64,000 nucleotides of DNA from NCBI RefSeq assembly GCF_042477335.2, contig NC_091255.1, positions 42,386,501 to 42,450,500 of the forward strand, in the 5' to 3' direction. The translations under genes were made by a program, and so were the position numbers. The notes under the pieces are model-generated. The model made no database searches. It was given only the letters and a program-made list of their open reading frames with translations, and had not been told where the DNA came from. Positions 1 to 12,559 of the stretch are shown piece after piece. Source of the stretch: Ovis canadensis. Taxonomy: Eukaryota; Chordata; Mammalia; Artiodactyla; Bovidae. How positions within the stretch are numbered: the stretch's first letter is position 1; each line of letters opens with the position of its first letter.

Positions 1-839
1 TTTTCCCCAAGAGCTTGCTTCAGCCCCAGTGGTGGGATTCGGTGTCTTCTGTGACACTTGCATCAGTCAGGGTTCAGGCAGAGCAAAACAGCAGCAGATC
101 ATTTACCCTGGGGGGCTGGCTGGCACAGCTTGGCCACACAGCCCATGAGATGTGACTGCACCTGCCGGGGAGCCCCAAGTGTGCAGGGCAGCTGTCAGAG
201 AAGGAGACAGAAGGCAGGCTGGGGAGGAACGGGAACACGTTTGACCCTGGGACAGAGAGCTGAGCACACAGGCCTGGCTATGGAGTCAAGGCCCCAGAGG
301 AGAAGCCAAGGAGAGGAGGGCACAGCATCCCTAAACATGTCTTCTCGCGGATTTTGCCTGCTTCTCGCCAGAGCTTGTTGGAGTTTAGATTTTCTGTGGG
401 TGTGTTTGTCTTCACTGTTTTGAATGTGATCTTTAACCAGTTTCTACTTGGTAATTGATGACGTACAGGAAAGCTGATGGTTTTTGAAAGCTGACCTTGT
501 CTCAGGAGTTTTCTGAAACCTCTGATCTGCTGTAGTAATTTCTCAGCTTTTCTGTATTTTCTGGGTTGGTGATCTTGCCACCTGTAAACCATGGGGCTCT
601 TGTCTCTTTCAACACGTGCACCTCACATTTCTTGCTTGTCTGACTGCACTGGGGAGGCTGGCAACTTTGGCTCCTGCTCCGTTCATGCCATTACTTGCTT
701 AAATACTTTTTTTTTCCATTTGTTTCTTTTCCGAAGAACAACGGTATATATATTAGCGTTAATTTTTCTGCCTTTCATATTTCCTATGTACTACAATATA
801 TATAGCATAAAATGTCATTTTAGTGATTTTTAGTAGATT
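1..839. other. Intergenic, no recognisable gene
   Basis: Non-repetitive-looking DNA left of the L1 fragment. Short open frames occur on both strands but none has a recognisable domain or splice structure. Confidence 0.5.
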
Positions 840-1565
840 TCATTGGCATTATGTATGTTCAAAATGTTGTCCGGTTATCACCACTACCCATCTCCACATC
901 TTTTTCATCCCAAACAGAAACCCTGTACCCATTAAATAACAACTCACATTTCCCCCTCCCCCAGCCCTGGTAGCTTTTATTCTACATCCTATGAATTTTC
1001 CTATTCCAGGAACCTCTTGAAAGTATAATCCTACAAATTTTGTCCTCTTATATCTGGGTTGTTTCACTTAGCATAATGTTCTGAAGATCCATCCATGTTA
1101 TAGCAGGTGTCAGAATTTCATTCCTTTTTATAGCTAAATAATATTCCTTTGTATGAATATAAATCCATTTTTCTCTGATGGACACTTGGGTTATTTCAGT
1201 CACCAATGGTGAGTAATGCTGTGATGAACATGGATGTACAAGCATTTGTTTTTTAAGTTTCTGCTTTTAATTCTTCAGGGTATATTCTAGTGGAATTGCC
1301 GAATAATGTGGTATTTCTACATTTCAGTTTTTGAGGAACTGCCAAACTTTTCCACTGTAGCTGTAGCTGCACCACTTTACCTTCTCAGCAGCAGTGCGCC
1401 GCAGTTGCAGATATCTCCACGTCCTCACCAACACTTACTTTGAAAACATTTATTTCTGATTACAGCCCTGGTGACAGGTGTGAGGTGGTATCTCATTGCG
1501 GTGTTCATGTGCATTTCCTAAATGTCTGCTCACGTTGGGCACCTGAAGGGTCTTCTTGGAGACGT
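840..1565 (-). mobile_element. Old L1 LINE fragment, antisense
   Basis: Phrases such as ataatattcctttgtatg, gatggacacttgggttattt and gaggaactgccaaacttttc are those of a reverse-oriented L1 3' region. It is well diverged. Confidence 0.8.
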
Positions 1566-1919
1566 GGGTCTCACCTGTGGGGTAAGATGTTGACTCCCGT
1601 CAGCGTCAGACAGCTGCACTGAGCTGTGAATGCCCAGGTGGCTTGAGGTCTGCTGGCTTCCTCCTGCTGCTCCAGTCTGCTGCAGTGACGCTCCCATTTC
1701 AGGTATCATGCTGTTCGGCGCCAGGCTTCCCGCTTGGTTCCTGTACTTTGTTGACATTTTCTCTCTTTGTTGAGACATCGTGCCCCTCAGTCCCTTTACT
1801 TCTCTGGCCCTTGTCTGGGCACATTCGGGGGCAATTTCTGTTATCTTTTCTTCCTGGTTTATGGCCATACATTCTCAAGTCTTTGCATGGATAATTTTGT
1901 ATTGAAAACTGTGACATTT

Positions 1920-2170
1920 TGAATATTATAGTTTGCTCCCACAGTTTTTGGCTATTCTGAACGTTCACGTAGAAGCTTCTGTATGGACATGTGTGTCCAG
2001 TTCTCTGGGCACACACCCAGCAGTGCAGTTGCTGAGTCATGTGGTAACTGTCTCACCTTCAGTGGTGGCTGCCCTGTTGAGGTTCCTCCCGCTAATGTCA
2101 GAGGGTCCAGTTTCTCCCTGTCTGCGGCAGTGCTCATGTCTGTGTTTATTACAGCCGCCAAGCACACGCA
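1920..2170 (-). mobile_element. Second old L1 fragment, antisense
   Basis: The stretch with gtcatgtggtaactgtctca parallels the same L1 region as the fragment to its left, so a second insertion or a rearranged copy. The segment 2171-2740 beyond it holds nothing I recognise. Confidence 0.55.
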
Positions 2171-2784
2171 TACTCATATCTCCTCGGGGTTTTCTTCTCC
2201 ATTTGTCTAATGGCTGAAACGAGTGGAGAAGTAGACTGTACTTTAGAGCTCTTGGGGGTAGCTACCCTAGGTAGCTTTAGGAGGGTGGTTGGTCATCAGA
2301 AAGACCACCAGAGCACCATCACCTCTGTACCTTCCCTATGCACTGCTTCCATGGGACATATATTCCTAAGCCCTGTAAGCTGTTCCAGCCAACTGAGGGC
2401 AGGGGTCGTGGGGGGGTGGTCACAGAAACCCCCTATTTATAGATGGTCTGTCAAAAGTACGGGTGGCCTGGACCTGCAGTGGCTTCTAAGTGGGGGCAGT
2501 CTTGTGGGCCTGAGCCCTTAACCTGTGGGGCCTGAGACAAACCCCATATAGTGTCAGAGTTGAATGGAATGACTGGACGCCCCACCGGCGCGGGAAGGTC
2601 TGGAGCATCAGTTGCGGTGTGTGTGAGCCCTGCTCATTTGGCGCCAGAAGAGACATGAATCCTGCTGCTCTTGTTTGAGGACAAGGTGATGACTGCCAAG
2701 CTCCTTAAATGTCAGACTAGAAACACAGAGTCTCTTACTTACTTTTAAATTTCTTCTATAATATTCTATATTCCAACAGCACTT

Positions 2785-3235
2785 AAATCTTTTTCTGACA
2801 ACATGGCAATGGATTTTTAGATATGACAGCAAAAGTGGAAGAAAAAAATGGGCTTCATCAAAATTAAAAACTTTTGTGCAAAGAGTAGACACTGTCAAGA
2901 AAGTGCATAGGCAGCTGGCAGAATTGGAAGGTGGGGAGAATACTGCAAACCATAGGTCTGATGGGGGCCCAGCACCCAGAGGGTATGTCCCACAGCAGAA
3001 AGACAAGCCCATGGATGAATGGGCACGTGTCTCCAAACCATCACAGAGCTGGGCAGTAACCCTGCGAGAAGCTGAGGGATGTCATTAGTGACGTGCAATG
3101 AAACTGTAATAAAGTGTCAGAAACTGCACACTGTACAGGGTGGCATAATAATAAAGACCACTGATGCACTGGTTAATGTTGCTGAATTACACACTTGAAG
3201 GTTACTTTCCTGTTACGTGAATTTTACCTCAGAAC
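2785..3235 (+). mobile_element. Diverged L1 ORF2/3' fragment
   Basis: The text cttcatcaaaattaaaaact and ttttgtgcaaagagtagaca is typical of the L1 ORF2 3' part; the end gtgaattttacctc marks an L1-like tail. Confidence 0.7.
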
Positions 3236-4026
3236 TTTGTCTGTCCTGCTGGATGACGGTATCAGGGTTCTCCTGCCTGCTCTCCTCTGGTGGGGTGAGG
3301 GAGGCAGGTGTGTGGCCCCGGGGAGGACTGCTCTCCAGGTCATTGGTGGGCTTCATGCTGGGGAAGCGCCAGTGTCAGTCATTTTTAGGATTTTCTGTTT
3401 GGTTGGTCACATTCCCTATTAAAGGCTCTAAAAACCTCCAGCAAGCGCTGGGGCCATACCTGCCAGCACCTGGGAGCTGAGCAGCAAGGACAGAACACAA
3501 GAGTCATCTTTTAATTAATACAAAAGTTTAACAAATTTCTTAAAAGGCAGTAAGCTACAAGTTACCACTTAGTCTGAGCATGTATTTTTAAATGTTTATT
3601 TTTTAAAAGCTTGCATGGCACTGCCCGAGATAGGACTTCATGCACACTCACACATGAGACTGGACACACAAGAGTGCCACACACACACCGTGGCCAGCAG
3701 TTACTGCTGGAGGACCTGCTCTCCTGGAAGACAGAAGGTGTTAAATGTAAGGTGGGATAAAGAACACAGCCAGCCAGGGACACCAACGTGCAGACTTAAA
3801 AACCACGATAAGAGTTAACATTTGGGAGAAAAGTTCACTTAAAATTGTAATGCTTTTCTTGATGTCCAGGATGATAATGTGAATCTTCAGAATAAGAACA
3901 TGAAGCTGGCATCCCTTTCCTGCTCGGCTGGGACCGAAGCCACGGTCCAGGTGAAGAGCTCACCTCCCATGCGGCACGTGTGGCATATCGTTCTCACTGG
4001 TAGTTTGGGGCTGGGATGATTCCATT
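3236..4026. other. Flank downstream of the SLC47 relic, no gene seen
   Basis: Apparently unique sequence that would hold the relic's 3' UTR. No minus-strand polyadenylation signal could be tied to it and no further exon was found. Confidence 0.4.
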
Positions 4027-4250
4027 TCAGCCATGGTCAGTGAAGAGTCTTATTAAAATTCCCACTGCGAGGACAGCAACAGCCAAAACTGCAGCCGCTC
4101 GGCCCTAACACAGTCAGCTGAGTCCCCATCAGGACGTCATGGCAGGGGCTGCCCTGATCAGCTGCGCAGTCTGGCTCTTGGGTCAGGTGAGGTCCAGCAG
4201 GATGGCCCCAGCCAGTGCTTCTTTCTCCAGGTTGGACAGATCTGTTTGTA
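4027..4250 (-). pseudogene. Relic MATE exon 17 (C-terminal helix) with in-frame stops
   Basis: In one frame it reads SNLEKEALAGAILLDLT, stop, PKSQTAQLIRAAPAMTS, then three more stops, and finally GRAAAVLAVAVLAVGILIRL, FTDHG and TGA (4027-4029). The last part matches the terminal helix of MATE1 (LVGILVRFY). A QLTVL block in a neighbouring frame corresponds to QLVLRRG, so there is a frameshift as well. The upstream border is approximate. Confidence 0.7.
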
Positions 4251-5009
4251 CACAACAGGGAGATGATATTTACTTACATGGGAGTCTGAGTGAAGGCGTT
4301 CCTGGGTGTGACATGAGCCCACGTGGTCGTCGGTCACTGGCTGTTAACACACGGGCCACAGTAGCTACACCCCAGCAGCAGCCTGGAGCCCATCTGCTGG
4401 TCAGAGGGCAGGACTAGCCACATGGGCAGGCAGCAGGGGCTCCTGCACCAGCGACTCTGAGCTCCAGGTAGGAAAGACAGAAGTGAGAATACTAGAGGAC
4501 ACCCCCTCACCTATGGAGCTGGATATGGCCTCTGTCCCCTCACATACTGGCTCAAACCTGTGTCAGAGGCAAACAAAGTACAGCCATGCTGGCTGGTCCC
4601 ATGGTCAGACGTTATGCTTCTGCGGGAGCTACACTAGAATTTTCCGCTCCGAGCGCAGGCTTCTCAGTCCTGACAGTGGCAGTGAACACGACACTAGAGA
4701 CCACTGTCATCCTCCCCAGCAACAGCTCGTGAAGATAGCAACGCCCCGTACACTCTCTGCCTCCGTGGACCACACTGAAGGGGGGGAGCACGTGACCTGT
4801 CCCCACGAGCAGTCATGAGGGCCCGGGAGCCTCGAGGCGGTCAGGGCGTGGACAGTGCTGGTCTGCGCCCCTCGGCTACTCCTCACGTCCCCGTATCCAT
4901 GACATCTCCCCTTGGCTGACCTCCCACCATCTCACCCTGAGCCTGACACAGTTGGCAGGGCTCACCCTTCAACCCAGAGACACCCCGAGTGTCAAGATCC
5001 CGGTCCTCC

Positions 5010-5085
5010 ACCCGCAGGACAGGCTCTGCCCCTATGGACCTCCCTGACCACAGACACTTGGCATCTGCTTCCATTTGCTCAGGAA
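5010..5085 (-). pseudogene. Possible relic MATE exon 16
   Basis: Minus-strand sequence following TTTCCTGAG reads QMEADAK, loosely like QEHANLK in SLC47A1 exon 16, and lies between relic exons 15 and 17. The linker is poorly conserved and the borders are uncertain. Treat as a candidate only. Confidence 0.25.
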
Positions 5086-5401
5086 ACCATGGAGCAAAGA
5101 TCCTTGAGACGCTAGAACTAGACAACAGGAAAAACGGGGAAGCACTACTGTTCTCCCAAGACGACCTCACACATGAGTTTCTAAGCTAACTCTCTGGCTG
5201 TGCCTGCTTAGCAGAGGAGAAATTAGCTCCGTATTGAGGACACAGGTTTCCTTTGGCCCCCACTCTCACGTCCAATGCCTCTTCACGAGTCACAGTGCGT
5301 CCTGCTGCCCGTGGGCTTCTTACCATCCTCACCCTGGAATCACAGCACGCACGCACACGCACATGCACACTCCCCTCCTCCAGGGGCCCCCGCGCTGGTA
5401 C

Positions 5402-5487
5402 CTGCTCTGCCGCACGGTTCCAGTCGATCCTCCAGACGTACACCAGGTAGAAGAGGGTTTGGAAGACCGTCAGCCCAGACCAGAGAC
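5402..5487 (-). pseudogene. Relic MATE exon 15, still open with good splice sites
   Basis: After acceptor CCACCCGCAG it encodes GLWSGLTVFQTLFYLVYVWR then IDWNRAAEQ, followed by donor GTACCAG. It is 86 bases, 9 fewer than SLC47A1 exon 15, so three residues are missing without loss of frame. No lesion is visible in the exon itself. Confidence 0.85.
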
Positions 5488-5599
5488 CTGCGGGTGGGCA
5501 GCAAGCAGCCCATTTAGGTGCTCTGCACTTCTGCTCCTACCACCATCGACACCCTTCTGTATCCATGGTGGGAACTGCAGTCAATATAACTTCCCTAAA

Positions 5600-5788
5600 G
5601 TGAAAGTCACTCAGTTGTGTCCAACTCTGTGACCCCATGGACTACACAGTCCATGGAATTCTCCAGGCCAGAATACTGGAGTGGGTAGCCTATCCCTTCT
5701 CCAGCAGATCTTCCCAACCCAGGAATCAAACCAGGGTCTCCTGCATTGCTGGTGGAATTCTTTACCAACTGAGCTACCAGGGAAGCCC
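5600..5788 (-). mobile_element. Bov-tA SINE
   Basis: It runs from gtgaaagtcactcagttgtg to gagctaccagggaagcc, a nearly full-length antisense copy just 3' of relic exon 15's acceptor side. Confidence 0.92.
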
Positions 5789-5984
5789 TTATAACTTCCC
5801 TAAACTTTTAGATAATTACGAACCAGGATCAGACTCAGGCTTCCCACTGACCTGTCAATGGAATTCAGACCCCCAAAACTGGGGGCTGCTTTACATGGAG
5901 ATTTAACCAGTATTTCCTGGCTTTGTTTGCGTCAGGTAGTGTGTGAAGTGCTAGAAACAAAGAACTGAACGCTGTTTGACATAA

Positions 5985-6632
5985 AGCGTAGCAATTTTTT
6001 TGGTCCATCTCCTAAAGCAAAGAAAAGCAAAGCAAAAATAAACAAATAGGGCCTAATGAAACTTAAGAGCTTTCACACAGCCAAGGAAATTATCAACAAA
6101 ATGTAAAGGAAAATCTTCTGAATGGGAGACAATATTTACAAATGATGTGACTGATACAGGGTTAACATCCAACATATATAAATAGTTCATACAATTCAAC
6201 ATCAAAAAATGGGCGGAACTGAATAGAAATTTTTCCAGAGACGATCTGCAGATGGCCAACAGGCACAGAAAATAGGCGCAACATCGTTAACCATCAGGGA
6301 AACGCAAATCAAACCACAATGAGAGATCACCCATACCTATCAGAATGGCCATCATCAAAAAGAATTTAAGTGTCGGCGAGGATGTGGAGAAAGGGAGCCC
6401 TCGTGCACTGTTGGGAATGTGAGTGCAGCTACTGTGGAAAGCAGTACAGAGGTTCCTCAGAAAAACTAAAAATAAGATTGCCAAGTGATCCAGCAAGTCC
6501 ACTGCTGGATATGTATTTGAACAAAACAAAAACATTAATTCAGTAGGATCCATGCACACCAGTGTTCACAGCAGCATTATTTACAACGGCCAAGATAAGG
6601 AAGCACCTAAGTATTTATCAAAAGATGAATAA

Positions 6633-6667
<35 letters not shown>

Positions 6668-7330
6668 CATATAATAGAATATTCCTCAGTGATAAAAAAT
6701 GAAGAAATGAAATTCTGCCATTTGCAGCAAAATGGGCTGACTTAGAGGGCATTATGCTAAGTGAAGTAAAGCATTCAAAGACATACATACTATGTGATAT
6801 TACTTACATGTTGAATCAAAGAAATATAAGCAGTGAACATAACAAAAAGAAACTGACTTACAGATAGAACAAACTAGTAGTTAACCCGTGGGGAGAGAGA
6901 AGCAGGGAGGGGCAAGATAGGAGTAGGGGATTAAGAGTACAAACTATTACATATAAAATAAGCTACAAGAATATACTGTACAACACAGAGAATATAGTAA
7001 ATACTTAGTGTTCCATTTATAGCTATTATAATCTTTAAAAGTTGTGAACTACATTATACACCTGTACATCTATATACATTATACATCATCTAACTTAAGT
7101 AAAAAATTTTAAGAAATAAAAAAGTACTACTAGAGGAGAATATAGAAAAAAAATGTTAAAATCCTATAGTAGACATTCTTGCCAGAGAAATAAGGCATAA
7201 AAATTAGGAAGGAGTAAAACTATTTCTATGTACATGACATGTAATACATTTGACAAAATCCTCAACCATTTTTGTTGGAAACTTTCAATAAAGCAGACTC
7301 CATGAATATTTCTTAAGCATCATTAAGATG
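5985..7330 (+). mobile_element. L1 LINE, 3' part, plus adjoining L1 ORF2 piece
   Basis: ORF2 and 3' UTR text (gagctttcacacagccaagg, gttcacagcagcattattta) runs to about 7125. A further piece (ataaggcataaaaattagga) follows, resembling one near 9.54 kb. It lies in the interval where relic exon 14 would be expected. Confidence 0.8.
6632..6664. repeat. (TG)n microsatellite
   Basis: About 16 uninterrupted TG units inside the L1 copy; likely length-polymorphic. Confidence 0.95.
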
Positions 7331-7376
7331 ACATGAATTCATGGATTTATTATGTGTCTAATATTGTATTTGTGTG

Positions 7377-7512
7377 TTGTTGTTTAGTTGCTAACTCATG
7401 TCCAACTCTTTGCAACCCATGGACTGTAGCCCACCAGGCTCCTCTGTGCATGGGAGTTCCCAGGCAAGAATACTGGAGTGGGTTGCCATTTCTCCTCCAG
7501 GGGATCTTCCCG
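7377..7512 (-). mobile_element. Bov-tA SINE, truncated
   Basis: It has the antisense head gttgttgtttagttgctaac but stops at ggggatcttcccg, lacking the tRNA-related end. Confidence 0.85.
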
Positions 7513-7715
7513 TGTATACGTGTGTGTCAGGCCAGAATCCAGCACGCTGCTTAGAACTAGGGCTTCTGATATTTCTCTACCAAAGTCCTGAACAAGACAA
7601 GCATTTCCACTAACACCACAACAATTTATTCTACTACAGGCATTAAGCAAGAAAAGAAATGTGTGATATAACCTTTAAGGGGAATATAAAAGTATTATAT
7701 GATTGTTTGCCTCAG

Positions 7716-7908
7716 TGGGGCTTCCCTGGCAGCTCAGTGGTAAGAATCCACCTGTCAACGCAGGAGACACAGGTTCGATCCCTGGGTCTTTGACCCCTGG
7801 AAAAGGAAATGGCAACCCACTCCAGTGGGAAATCCCACGGACAGAGGAGCCTGGCAGGCTGTAATCCATGGAGTCGCAAAGAGTCAGACATGATTTAGCA
7901 ACTAAACA
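7716..7908 (+). mobile_element. Bov-tA SINE
   Basis: A sense copy from ggggcttccctggcagctca to gatttagcaactaaacaa. Confidence 0.9.
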
Positions 7909-9212
7909 ATGCCTGTAATATCCAGGAGTCAACTGAAAACTACCTGAGGAATTCAGAGTTTTAACAAGCTACATTCACATACAGTAGTTAACAGGCCTCA
8001 TACATACAAACCACCACCACTTAGATTATATAATGGAAGGGAAGGCCTCCATCTGCAATGACAACAAAAGGATGGTATGTCTGGGCGTAAACTTAACAAG
8101 AAAAAGGAAAATGATGAAAAGTACACTGAGCAGAGCCTAACATTTCCAAAATGCTCGTAAATATTTGTAAGAGCTGAGGTGGTCAGAGGGGTGCCCACTT
8201 TGTAAGAACACAAGTGTCTTCCAGGCCAAGGATCGCTGGGCAGCTGGACTTAGAGATCTTCTGGTGCTATCCTGAGATGAAACCCAGGAGGGGAGAATTT
8301 CCCTAAGGAAGAAATGAAGTGTCTGGAAAGCAGAATCTTTCTCAAGCACCTCCTCTCTGCAGTCCCCCCAACAGGAAACTGGGTACTGAGCAAGATGCCC
8401 TTAATGAGTGTAATGAATAGCACCTGACTGGGTGCAGTGGTTACTGCAGATGCCAAATGCTAAGATAAACGCCATGGCCCTTACAAACTCTCACCTCCTA
8501 ACCTCTGCAAGTGCGATAAGCCTGAGATCTCACAGTCGGAGCTGGCTAAGACTTGGCAGCCTGACCCGGGCAGACTTCTCGCCTAGGGGCCTGAACCAAG
8601 ACGTCAGTGAGATGGCCTGCGAACATCTGAGCAGCCAGGAGCTTAGGTACCAAGTCGGGTCCAGAGCTGAGAGCCCCGGGCACCAGGCTGAACCCCACAC
8701 CTTCCAAGGAGGAGAGTAGGAACAGGACAACAAGAGGATTATCTCTCAGCCCTCAGGGAATGCCTGCATCCTAAGAGCAAAAGGTGGGGAAAGTGCCAAA
8801 GAACAGAGAGGAGTAAACACCAAGAGCCTGGGGTGAGCTCAGAGCAGACAGGGATCCTGCCTGCTTATCTTTATGTTCCCTGGGTTCCAGCACTGCCCAG
8901 GCTGCCGTACACCGGTGTCAGTGAGTCTGCAGGGTGAATGAGGGACTCAAACCTCAGGGAGACCACGCACACCACAGTAACTAGAGTGGCTCTAGGGGCA
9001 ACTGTCTGGGCTCAAATCTTGTCTCCTTACCTGCTGTCTGTGAGAAACTGCTTCACCTGTTCGGGCACCAGCTTTTCCAGGTGTCAGATGGAGCAAATGG
9101 GAGATGGTATCTGATGTCTTCATAAATTTCATAAACAACATAATGGACATAAACATATTTCTGCAAAGGGTTTCAGGAAAAATTACCTCGCATCCTGTAA
9201 ATTATAGCTGTA
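7909..9212. other. Apparently unique segment inside the relic
   Basis: About 1.3 kb without recognisable repeat or MATE exon; relic exon 14 was sought here and not seen. Confidence 0.45.
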
Positions 9213-9338
9213 CTTTTTTTTTTTTTTGTGACTGCACTGCATGGCATATGGGAATCTTAGTTCCCTGACTAGGGATCAAACTGGCACCCCCTGCTTTGGA
9301 AAAGCAGAGTCTTACACTGGACCACCAGGGAAGTCCTA
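9213..9338 (-). mobile_element. CHR-type tRNA-derived SINE
   Basis: An antisense copy ending ggaccaccagggaagtcc, with an oligo-T start (reverse of its A tail). Confidence 0.85.
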
Positions 9339-9379
9339 TGTTATTTTTAAATTAAAAATAAAAGTATTGCTTTGTAATG

Positions 9380-10005
9380 ACCTATTGTAAAAAAAGAATA
9401 TGTATATGTGTAACTGATTACTTTGCTGTACAGCAGAAATCAACACAACATTGTAAATCAACTGTACTCCAATAAAAACTTTTAAAAAGTAAATGAAACT
9501 AAAAATTAAAAGTTAAAATCCTATTTTAGAACGATAAGGCTAGAAAAAATAAAGGGCATGGGAATTGGTAAAGGAGTAAAACTGTTTGTATATGACATGA
9601 CCGTATATATAGAAAATCCTGAAAAATTCATACACACACAAATACTAGGACTAATTAATGAATTCAGCAAACTTACAAGATCAACAACAAAAATCACCTG
9701 TGTTTTAATACTCCAGCAAAGAACAATTTGAAAATGAAATTCAGAAAATTTCAGGAGCATCCAAAAGAATAAAATATCTAGGAATATATTTAACCAGGGA
9801 AGTCAAAGACATACACATTGAAAACTACAAAACATTGATGTAAGAAAGGCCTAAATAAATGGAAAGACAGTCTCTGTTCACGGGTTGGAAGACTTAACAT
9901 GGCAGTATTCTCTCCAAAGCAAACCAACAGATTCAATGCAATCCTAATAAAAACTTCAAAATTCTCCACAAAGCCATCTGAAGATTCAGTGCAACCCTGA
10001 CAAAA
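9380..10005 (+). mobile_element. L1 3' end followed by L1 ORF2 fragment
   Basis: First an L1 terminus (cattgtaaatcaactgtact, then ccaataaaaact), then internal ORF2 text (acaagatcaacaacaaaaat). This order is not that of one element, so two pieces are joined. Confidence 0.75.
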
Positions 10006-10009
10006 TTTC

Positions 10010-10135
10010 TAGAATTACCTGGCGGTCCAATGGGTGAGGACTTGGCATTTTGACTGCTAAGGGTCCAGATTCAATCCCTGGTTGGGGAACTAAGATCCCA
10101 CAAGCTGTATGGCACAACCCCCCCAAAAAAATCTT
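10010..10135 (+). mobile_element. CHR-type SINE, diverged
   Basis: It has ttcaatccctggttggggaa and a C-rich then A-rich end. Confidence 0.75.
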
Positions 10136-10301
10136 CCAGTGGCCTTTTAGGAAAAATGGAAAAGCTGATCTCATATGGAACTGCAAGGGGCCCTGGGAAA
10201 AAAAAAAAAAGCCACAGCAAAAAACCGAGAACAAACTTGGAAGATTGGAAGACTTCACCTTCTGATTTCAAGACTTACGGCCCAGGAATGTTAAATATGA
10301 C

Positions 10302-10508
10302 AAAAGTGAAAGTGAAGTTGCTCAGTCGTGTCCGACTCTGTGACCCCGTGGAATGCAGCCTATCAGGCTCCTCTGTCCATGGGATTTTCCAGGCAAGAGT
10401 ACTGGCGTGGGGTGCCTTTTCCTTCTCCAGGGGATCCAACCCAGGGATCAAACCCGGGTCTCCTGCACTGCAAGCAGATGCTTTACCGTCTGAGCCACCA
10501 GGGAAGCT
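10302..10508 (-). mobile_element. Bov-tA SINE
   Basis: A full-length antisense copy, ending gagccaccagggaagctcc, inserted in L1-derived sequence. Confidence 0.92.
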
Positions 10509-10589
10509 CCATGACACAGAAGAACTTTCCTACAAAACAGAAACACTTACAGACATAGAGAAGAGATTTGGGGATCCTAGGGGTGAGGG

Positions 10590-10995
10590 CCTCGGGAGTT
10601 TGGGATTAGCAGATGCGAACTATCACATACAGGATGGATAAACAACAAGGACCTACTGTATAGCACAGGCAACTATATCCAATATCCTGGGATAAATCAC
10701 CATGGAAGAGAAAAGGAAAAAGAATGAATATGTTTGTATAACTGAGTCACCCTGCCGTAGAGCAGAAATCACAGCATTGTAAATCAACTCTACTTCAATA
10801 AAAATTTCCATAGAAGCAACTTGCACAGCTAGAGTAATCCAGTGTTGTACTGGCATGAGCCAGACAGAGACAAATAGAGCACAACAGAGGCCAGAAATAA
10901 ACCCTCTCATCTCTGGCCCACTGATTTTTGACAAGGGTGCCAAGACCATTCAACAGAGAAAGAACCTTTTCCAACAAATGGGACTCACCTTGTCT
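10590..10995 (+). mobile_element. L1 3' terminus and a second L1 ORF2 piece
   Basis: The text aggacctactgtatagcaca through cttcaataaaaatttc is an L1 3' UTR; gtgttgtactggcatgagcc onward is ORF2, again out of order. Confidence 0.75.
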
Positions 10996-11758
10996 AGTGA
11001 TTCTAGACATGCCCCAGATCTGAGCTGCTGCGTCATGACTTGGAGTTGTTCCCAGCCAGCTCACTCCAGCCCATTGCAGGTGCTCACAGCGTCCACATCA
11101 CTTAACCCAAATGAGTAAGTGTGTGATTACTTACTAGATCCTGGTTTCATCCTGAGGGCAGGGTCATGTTCATTTTTTTCAAGTGGACATTTCCAGTGTT
11201 TTTGTGTGCTTAATACACAAACTCTTCTTGTATACCAAATATACAAAGTGTAAATTCTACATGCAAAATAACTATTTAGGGAGGAAATAATTTTTCCTAT
11301 TCCACAAGGGTCAGTTTGCAGATAACTGCTTTGTATCTCAGTTTACGTTAACATGACAAGCAGGATCCAAGGCAAGTCACCTCGGACTCAGACACATACC
11401 TGTCATCCCACAATGAGCAGCAGACATCAGAGATGGTCCAGGGAGAGAACCACACACATAGTGACCAGTGGCACTCAGGAAAGCACCCTGCTCCTCTCAA
11501 GACTCCACCAGAAGTGCCCCAAAGGGAAGGAAAACAGCTGACACTGCGGTCATTCGTGTGTCACCAGGTCAGGTCAGAGCACCACCTGGCATTTCACGCG
11601 CTGAGTACAGTCACACGTCCCATCTCAAAACAGGGCCCCGCCTTCGAGACAAAGGAGAACGTATGCTTCTAAAGGTACGTTAACAACAACTACAGCAGCT
11701 TTCATCAGAGTCCGCCAGACAACAGCATTTAAATCTCTATTTAAATATAGTTCCTAAA

Positions 11759-11905
11759 GGGAACTCCCTGACAGTCTCGTGGGTAGGACTCTGCACTTTA
11801 ACGACCAATGGCCCAGGTTCAGTTCCTGGTCAGAGAACTAAGATCCCATGAGCCTCATGGTTTGGCCAAAGAATAACCTATCAATTGACCAATTTAAAAA
11901 AATAA
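11759..11905 (+). mobile_element. CHR-type SINE
   Basis: It begins gggaactccctgacagtctc and contains ttcagttcctggtcagagaa. The DNA on either side (10996-11758, 11906-12559) shows no exon. Confidence 0.8.
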
Positions 11906-12559
11906 AACATAAGAATAGTTCATAAGTATTTAAAAAATGTAGAGGTTTCATGGATGGAACTTTCAGCAAAAACTAGTCCGATATCATAGCTGGAAAATAT
12001 TAATGCAACTGGGCTTCTAGAATGCCCACAGCCAGTGGGATGATGACTGTCTCACTCTGTCACGTTCTTGCCATAGCCAGTGTCCAGTCATGGGCACCAG
12101 GTCTCCAGAGTGACTGAGACACAGCATAAAGACGGCAAGTGGACCCAGAAGTCATATCATGAGGACCCATTGCTAAACCAGGAATAAGCTTCACAGGATG
12201 ACTCTAGGGTTCAGCAGAAGGGTCTTCAAATACCCCTAAGCCTACAGAAGATCAGGCGGGAGAAGGATCTTCTCATGGTCAGGACTGACTCCAAGGTAGC
12301 ATGGCCTGCCTTGGAGGTGTCACCACATGGCCAGAGTTACACAGAGTGTCCGGGCCCAGACACAGTAGGGGAGGCCGGCTAGCCCAGGGCTCTCCTACCC
12401 CAGATGCCACACGTCACATCACCCACCTGTCCCTCCAATGGCTCCAACCACGTGAAGGTAGAACTCCCTCTTTTTGAAAACTAAATCATAGGCATTTAAT
12501 TAAAAACCAGAAACACAAAGTGTGCTAGTGTGGCAGACAGCAAAACCACCAGTACTCAG

